From contig JAGYVD010000010.1 in assembly GCA_021209875.1 (NCBI GenBank), positions 1,736,001 to 1,800,000 of the forward strand: 64,000 nucleotides of DNA, read 5' to 3'. The notes beneath the pieces were generated by a model, which was not told where the DNA came from, made no database searches, and was given only the letters and a program-made list of their open reading frames with translations. Of the stretch, positions 59,999 through 64,000 are shown piece by piece. Within the stretch, counting starts at the first letter, position 1. Each line of letters opens with the position of its first letter. The translations under genes and the position numbers were made by a program. The stretch comes from Rosellinia necatrix (lineage: Eukaryota; Ascomycota; Sordariomycetes; Xylariales; Xylariaceae).

Positions 59999-61722
59999 AT
60001 ATAAGAGGGAGCTACGCTTGTAAGTAGGTACATTGTATCTGTGGATTGACTCCCCGTGTCCGTTGGCGTCTTAAAAGTACTTTCTCTTCTCCGAGCCAAT
60101 CTCTTTCGATCCTTTTTCATCTTGTCCATCCTCCTCCAACTCGAGGCCATTTCTCCTCTCCTCCCCTTCCTCACCTCCTCATCCTCCTCCATCCGACCCA
60201 TTCATTCTCTTCTACTCGATATATCTCCCTACGACAGTCTCCTTGCCCATCGACAAGGAGAGGGACGGATGAGAGATAAACCATTAGGGCCTGCTACCAG
60301 CCGAAAAGGAACAGAGGTCGAGCTCGAGAGTGCTGCTTGTTGGACTACCAAGGAAAAAAGGAAGTGCAGGTCAGGAACGAGATAATAAAGCAAATAGTAT
60401 CTCCCTATTCGCTTTATTAATCAACGAACTCCTTCTTCCCGAGTATTCAACGCCCAGCCTATCCGCCCCTCGGCCTGTCTGTCCCTTATTTGGCTGGAAT
60501 TCCTCGCAATTAATAATCTCGTTCATTTTGACGAGGAATCTGTCAATCATCGCAATTCCCTCCCTTTTTCGGCTCGTTCCATCCCCCCCTCGTTCACCCT
60601 CCACATTCATCCCTTGGTCAGCCTCAAACCATCGGTCGATACCTCGTGCCCATTTTTTGGTCGACACCCCTCCCCCGAGAAGAGATTTCTGCCGGCCTTT
60701 TGTGTGCCAGCGGTAGTTGGAATCTGACTTTGGCCATCATAATAAAGTGGATCTACTCCAGACACAATCAGTCTCGGGCTCTATACATAGAGTCTGATTC
60801 TGACTGGAGCATCCCACACCCCGAGCCCTACATGAGCCCAGTCACTTTGACGACTACCTCGTGATAGAAGCGTCGCTTGTGTAGAGGTACGTGCCGATAA
60901 GACGCCGCTAACGGGAGATTTGTCTGGCGATATGATCCTGATTTGTTACCTATTGTAGTGGCATGTCGATAGGTTCCTAGTGTTCCAACGACACCCTCAA
61001 CCAACACGCTTCTTCATTGCGTTGAGCAGAAACGCTTGCCCCGTGGGACCCGTTAACTCGCTGTTCCCACAGTGTTCCCCAGGAATCATCTAATTTCCTG
61101 GCAACTAATCGTGGCGGTAAGGGATACCTCATTTTATACATAATCGTTCCTAAATGCCAACGTATTTGTTCCTTCTGTATTATGTATTTACACACATACC
61201 TGGGTCTATTCAATGCTTTCAGAGACACGTTCTTGGCCGCGTGCCAAAAGCGCCCCCCACACAATCCCATTGTCGGCACACTATTGGTGCTATTATGTTC
61301 GGATTCTAGCAGCTGCGTCTGTCTTGATTTCCCCCCTGCAACCGATCCACTCCTATTGTACCTGATTTTAAGGCTGACTTTGGTTATCTATAGAGCTATT
61401 CACTCAACCTTTCTTAAAGGGTCGAGTCCCCGACCCAAGTTACCCCGAGAATATCACCATTCCGCGGCAACGATTCAACCTCTTGTCATTCTTTTTTTTT
61501 TTAACTACTTTTTATCACGCTCCTTAATACACTAATGTTGATCCGGTTCGTCCACCTAGCATAATACGCTCATTTCAGGTTACCTGCGACGACCAAATTA
61601 ATACTCTCACTCAAGCAACAAGATTCCTGGAGAACCTGACCATCACTCTTTGCAAAACTACACGACCTCCAAGCCATTTATCTCACATCTTCCGTCAACG
61701 ATAACTACCCGATTAGATCACC
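59999..61722 (+). promoter_or_regulatory. TATA-like site and long pyrimidine-rich leader of the cyclin gene
   Basis: ATATAAG at 59999-60005 is followed by pyrimidine-rich sequence (60075-60235) like that at fungal transcription start regions. From there to the cyclin start at 61723 is about 1.7 kb with no conserved coding sequence but many upstream ATGs opening short frames (for example 60056-60385, 60330-60716, 61182-61535). I read it as promoter plus an unusually long, possibly intron-containing 5' leader with uORFs. Confidence 0.45.
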
Positions 61723-63032
61723 ATGGCGTATAATTCAGGCAACTGCGACTTCTTTGTCGAAACTGATGAACCTCGGCGTATCAATATGAAGGACGCCGCC
61801 AAGATGTTGGCCCGCAACCGCCAGGAGATGATCGCCAATGAGCTTTCGCGCCTGGCCGGCGATGAGTACCTCGAGGATATCATGCAGCATACGAGACACA
61901 TGGAAGTGAGTACTCCTATCCTTAAAAGAAGCCCTACCTATCGTGAATGTTTGATCACGCCACGCCGCATATAAATAGATTATCCGGGCCATAGCTTACA
62001 ATGGTATAGGACGAAACATTGCCTGACGCCAACCTCATCGATATGCAACGAGAGATTCAGTGGTTTATGCGACCGTATCTAATTGATTTCCTCATTGAGG
62101 CTCACGCCGCCTTCGCTCTGTTGCCCGAAACGCTCTTCCTGACGATCAATCTACTGGACCGCTATTGCTCGAAGCGAGTGGTCTACAAACAGCACTATCA
62201 ACTTGTTGGATGCGCAGCACTCCTGATCGCTGCTAAGTACGGAGACAAGAAGGATCGGGTACCCCAAATCAACGAGTTGAATAACATGTGCTGTGGGTTG
62301 TACGATTCGGGCATGTTTACTCAGATGGAGATGCATGTGCTCAACACCCTTGACTGGATGATTGGTTCTCCCACCGTTGACTTTTTTACCCAGCTTATTG
62401 TAGCTGAAGAGTCGGATGACCGAGAAGTCGAGCATATGGCTGCTTATCTTTGTGAAATTGCGTTGTATCATCGCGATTTTGTTTCAACAAAACCATCAGT
62501 CATGGCTCGAGCCTCTCTCGCTCTTGCTCGCGCGATACTGGGACGAGCTGAAGTCAATGACGGGGCGTGGGATAACGTCGAGCATCATACCGTTGTTACG
62601 CTTTCGCAACACCTGCACCAGCCATCCATCACTCTGTCTCGGAAGTATTCCTCCCCTCAGTTGTCCCGTGTTTCTGCAACTCTCTCTGAGTTTCTGGCAC
62701 AACAAGCCGCCATGTCAAGAAGAGCACAGCAGGCGCCTCCATCTCCCCCCGCTGAACCAACTCTGACATCGAGCCACTCTGCCATATACAACACCCCGCA
62801 AAAGGGCTGCACCACTACGGTCGGCCCCGTAGATGGTTACATGACACCACCAATCACACCCGACGGAATGTGCTTCACCGCAGTGACAGATCCTATGAAT
62901 AAATACGTCCCGCCTAGGTGTCCTGTCACTCCCACACCCCAAGTTCCCACGATAACCGGATATTCTCAACGACAACCGCAACACTATGCAGCGTACCCAT
63001 ACGACGAACATCACGGCCAGATGGCAGCTTAG
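61723..63032 (+). CDS. G1/S-type cyclin
   Basis: Exons 61723-61905 and 62010-63032; 401 aa. The 104-nt intron (GTGAGT/TATAG) is in phase 0 and joins TRHME to DETLPDANLIDMQ. The cyclin box is clear: MQREIQWFMRPYLIDFLIEAHAAFALLPETLFLTINLLDRYCS, then YQLVGCAALLIAAKYGDKK and MEMHVLNTLDWMIGSPT, about residues 70-200; a second fold repeats to about residue 275. Sequence style matches fungal G1 cyclins (Cln/Puc1/Ccn1 type), which activate CDK1 at START and in hyphal growth. The C-terminal third is disordered with several TP sites (YNTPQKG, YMTPPITPDG, CPVTPTPQVP), fitting phospho-degron control through SCF. No B-type destruction box is obvious. The start MAYNSGNCDFF is the first ATG in this frame. 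Confidence 0.93.
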
Positions 63033-64000
63033 GAATCATACCTCTGGACTTGTGGCCCCCCCAGGCCGAATTGGATATCTCAATCCATATCTGCTTCCGG
63101 GACACTCTTGGGATATCCCGGTATTTCATCACATGACGTGTATCATTGGAGGAGAAAAAGATTGTTGCATAAATTGACGGTTAAGGATATCTCCTGGCAT
63201 TAGCGACCTGATTCGAGTTCATTTCCTTTTTCAATCATACCCATTGCGCGAGTCATCTTGCATCACATCAACGAACGATTGCCGTCCCAAAAAAAAAAAT
63301 CTGATTTCAGCTTTGCGAGTTCAGGCGTCCACCAGCATTTCCCTTTTACAAAGACGCTCAAATTGCAGGGAAGAGGGAAGAAAATGTGCGCGAGCAAATG
63401 TGCCTACTGGGCAGGATAGTGGGAAAAGAAAAAAAAAGGGGGGGGGGAAGGGAGAATTGTTTACCGATTCTGGGGCTACCTGAAAAAAAGGCACAGCAGA
63501 TCGCGAAGGATCCATCGACAAGAGTAAACGCATGCATCGGGTAATGGTAGCCCAGGGCAGTTTGCTTGAATGCCGCCAGCCTTAGCTGTAGGTGGGAAAT
63601 TTGCGGACGCATGTTTGCGCCCTACTGGGGTCACACGGCAAAGCCGACTTGGTCGTGCAGATATTTGCATCTGTCCCCCCGGAGCCGGAGGGAGAATAAT
63701 TCATTCTTGGTGGAAGCAAACTATTCTAGACGTGAGAATATCCTCAAGTAATGCCTCTACTTTGTCGACATTGCGGGATTCTTTCACATTTATAGTTATG
63801 CTACTACCTCAAGTAAATACATCAACACCAGTAAAAAAAAAAAAGCGTTCTTCCCCATCACGTGTGCATCCTGGATTGTGAATAATTGTATATCATGTGT
63901 AAACTTTGACACGGGTTCCACACAACCAATCTATTCACATATTCACACTTGAGAGTGTTCTGTCATCGGTTTAACAGGGGCTGTAGCAATCTTCAAAGTA
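63033..64000. other. Downstream flank of the cyclin gene
   Basis: Contains the presumed 3' UTR and further sequence with A- and G-homopolymers (63289-63299, 63428-63448). Short overlapping frames only; no gene seen to the window end. Confidence 0.55.

Overview
The window is nuclear DNA of a filamentous ascomycete, most likely a Sordariomycete. Short spliceosomal introns (46-220 nt, one of 431 nt) with GTRNGT donors, CTRAC-like branch sites and YAG acceptors interrupt GC-rich coding regions. The protein families are fungal: IQGAP/Rng2, GH76 DFG5/DCW1-type enzyme, GPR1/FUN34 acetate permease and a fungal G1 cyclin. Intergenic DNA is long and rich in dispersed TAGGTA/CCTAGGTAGG motifs. Genus cannot be fixed from sequence alone.

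Layout: 1-4.6 kb has no supported gene and ends in a pyrimidine-rich leader. Then come an F-box protein (+, 4.6-6.5 kb), GPI14/PIG-M mannosyltransferase (-, 7.1-8.8), TRAX/translin-family protein (+, 9.3-10.5) and a GPR1/FUN34/YaaH acetate transporter (-, 11.7-12.8). A gene-poor stretch at 13-18.9 kb contains a decayed AAA+ ATPase fragment. Next are an M28 glutamate-carboxypeptidase-like peptidase (-, 18.9-21.6), an MFS transporter (+, 23.6-25.9), IMP dehydrogenase (-, 26.5-28.3), an IQGAP/Rng2 protein (+, 29.7-34.7), a GH76 enzyme (-, 35.5-37.0) and a quinone-oxidoreductase-like MDR enzyme (+, 39.2-40.6). A divergently transcribed pair of unrecognised proteins follows (-, 41.0-45.8 and +, 46.3-48.1). 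An 11-12 kb gene desert leads to a G1/S cyclin (+, 61.7-63.0) with a very long leader.

The recognised genes are mostly housekeeping (GPI anchors, purine synthesis, septation, cell wall, cell cycle, small-RNA/tRNA processing); they do not form one pathway. Supported genes alternate in strand, so neighbours are convergent or divergent throughout.

The most unusual locus is the divergent pair at 41-48 kb. One predicted protein is about 1,560 aa with no domain I recognise; its partner is 587 aa and carries a retropepsin-like DSGAT ... VLG signature. Exon structures were resolved by hand: an 18-nt microexon in TRAX, a stop-free 60-nt intron inside the F-box ORF, and introns that join what look like separate ORFs in the divergent pair. 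Three minus-strand genes contain four +1 frame breaks, all needing removal of one base and three lying at 6-base homopolymers. These look like assembly indels, though real decay is possible.
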